A stretch of DNA of 64,000 nucleotides from JABDIP01 sp965212545. Its GTDB lineage: Bacteria; Pseudomonadota; Alphaproteobacteria; DSM-16000; Inquilinaceae. Both the position numbers and the translations under genes were made by a program. Positions 63,154 through 64,000 of this stretch are shown here, piece after piece. A model generated the notes under the pieces. That model was not told the origin of the DNA, made no database searches, and saw nothing but the letters and a program-made list of their open reading frames with translations. The stretch covers positions 87,734-151,733 of the forward strand of contig CBDBVB010000023.1 of assembly GCA_965212545.1 (NCBI GenBank), read 5' to 3'. Numbering within the stretch: the stretch's first letter is position 1; each line of letters begins with the position of its first letter.

Positions 63154-64000
63154 CTACCCGCCGACCAGCGCCCGGCCGATGGTATTGCGGTCGGTGCCGA
63201 ACCAGACCGTCCCGGTCTCCGCAGTGGTAGTCCATATGGCGCACCGAACCGCCGCCGGACGGGATCGGTGTGATCGAGAAGTATTCCTCGGTCGCCGGAT
63301 CGAAACCGACAAACGTATTCGGCGAGGCGCCGGACTCCACGAACCAGATGCGGTCGCTTCCGTCGACCGCCATGCCGTACGGCCGGGCTCTCCCGCCTGA
63401 CGGCATCGCCCACTCCGCGACCGCGCCGGAGGCGGGATCGAGTTGGCCGAGCATGCCTCGCGCGTGGTCGACATAATAAACCTGTCCGTCGCCGGTCACG
63501 ACGAGACGCCGGGGCCGCGCTCCGGACGCAGGCAAAGGGTGCTCGGTCAACGCCAGGCTGACCGGGTCGACCGACGCCAGCTTGGCCGTGCCGAATAGCG
63601 CGATCCAGGCGGTCCCGTCGGGCGCCATGACGATGCCGTAGGGCCGGGCGTTGCGGGTCGGCACCGCGATCAGATCGACGGACCGGTCCGACGCCCGCAG
63701 TCGGCCGACGAAATTGCCGCCCTGCACGGTAAACCAGATGTGTCGCTGGTCCGCGTCGAACACCAGCGTGTGCGGATCGACCGCGTCGTCGTCCGGCATG
63801 ACGATCTTCTCGATGGTGTCCGAGGACGGATCGTAGCGACCGACATAGCCCTGCAGATTGCCGGCGAACCACACGATGCCGTCGGCGCCGACGATCAGAT
63901 TGTGCGGCCCGGTGTTGCGCTCCCAGTTCGCGGCGGAAGAACTCTCCGGTGTCGGGATCGAGCCGCGCCAGATAGTCGTCGCGCTGGCCGACAAACCAGA
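63154..64000 (-). pseudogene. Virginiamycin B lyase-like beta-propeller protein (partial, frameshifted)
   Basis: Repeated propeller blades can be read: GPHNLIVGADGIVWFAGN, DPHTLVFDADQRHIWFTVQ, ARPYGIVMAPDGTAWIALFG, RPYGMAVDGSDRIWFVESG. These are typical of the streptogramin-lyase (Vgb) family, many of which are not antibiotic lyases. The C-terminal end needs a shift near 63225 to give ETGTVWFGTDRNTIGRALVGG, and another shift lies near 63925, just inside the window edge. The N-terminus lies outside the window. Confidence 0.72.

Overview
The window is high-GC chromosomal DNA from an alphaproteobacterium, most likely a Rhodospirillales-type lineage. The evidence is the combination of a ChvG/ChvI two-component system beside a short HPr kinase, RapZ, EIIA-Man, HPr and EI; a DivL-type kinase with tyrosine at the phospho-acceptor position; an RpoH with the FFNLR box; CarD next to a seven-iron ferredoxin; a SUV3-like helicase; and TTG/GTG starts. 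No rRNA, tRNA, CRISPR array, integrase or intact transposase gene was seen.

Layout. 1-3.4 kb: end of malE, then malF and malG (maltose/maltodextrin ABC importer; the ATPase is outside the window). 3.4-7.2 kb: an accessory patch in which the 3' end of malG recurs three more times as decayed fragments, alternating with reverse-strand cargo genes (a DUF3592-like protein, an unknown 233-aa protein, a Yip1-like membrane protein) and bounded by two nearly identical Imm1-like immunity genes. 7.5-11.9 kb: a less GC-rich three-gene operon, hamA-hamB-DUF3223, which is a Hachiman anti-phage system with a possible third component. 12.5-14.2 kb: leuA. 14.4-17.6 kb: a LodA/LodB quinoprotein amino-acid oxidase pair. 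17.8-23.1 kb: gloA, a membrane protein, and a GT39-GT2-flippase operon. 23.05-23.31 kb: a MITE-like element lying exactly between two convergent stop codons. 23.3-27.3 kb: divL and ahcY, the latter with a palindromic operator. 27.6-28.9 kb: a possible ADP-ribosyltransferase-like protein, a palindromic repeat and a membrane-anchored nuclease. 29.0-37.6 kb: PTS-type regulatory cascade (EI, HPr, EIIA, RapZ, HprK), interrupted by an EamA transporter and a pentapeptide-repeat protein, then ChvG/ChvI. 37.9-39.4 kb: multicopper oxidase behind a CueR/HmrR-type promoter. 39.4-49.5 kb: proline iminopeptidase, nuclease-like and M48 protease genes, rpoH, a degenerate phosphoesterase, carD, fdxA, terB, an S4 protein and the SUV3-like helicase. 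49.7-64 kb: two tandem paralogous exported proteins, htpG, a DUF1223 protein, a transglutaminase, aconitase, small envelope proteins, arfB, a SpoIIAA-like protein, dodecin and a Vgb-like lyase.

How the genes work together. The maltose permeases import sugar. EI, HPr, EIIA and HprK form a regulatory phosphorelay of the kind that alphaproteobacteria link to ChvG/ChvI envelope sensing and to RapZ. DivL, RpoH, HtpG and CarD are global cell-cycle, heat-shock and transcription factors. The malG-leuA interval acts as the defence and accessory region of the window.

Quality caveat. At least nine genes carry single-base frameshifts although the protein sequence continues cleanly in another frame. They include the housekeeping aconitase gene, and most lie after 49 kb. 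Residual indel errors in the assembly are more likely than mass gene decay. Four copies of a ~140-bp palindromic repeat sit between genes at 0.5, 2.3, 14.2 and 19.1 kb.
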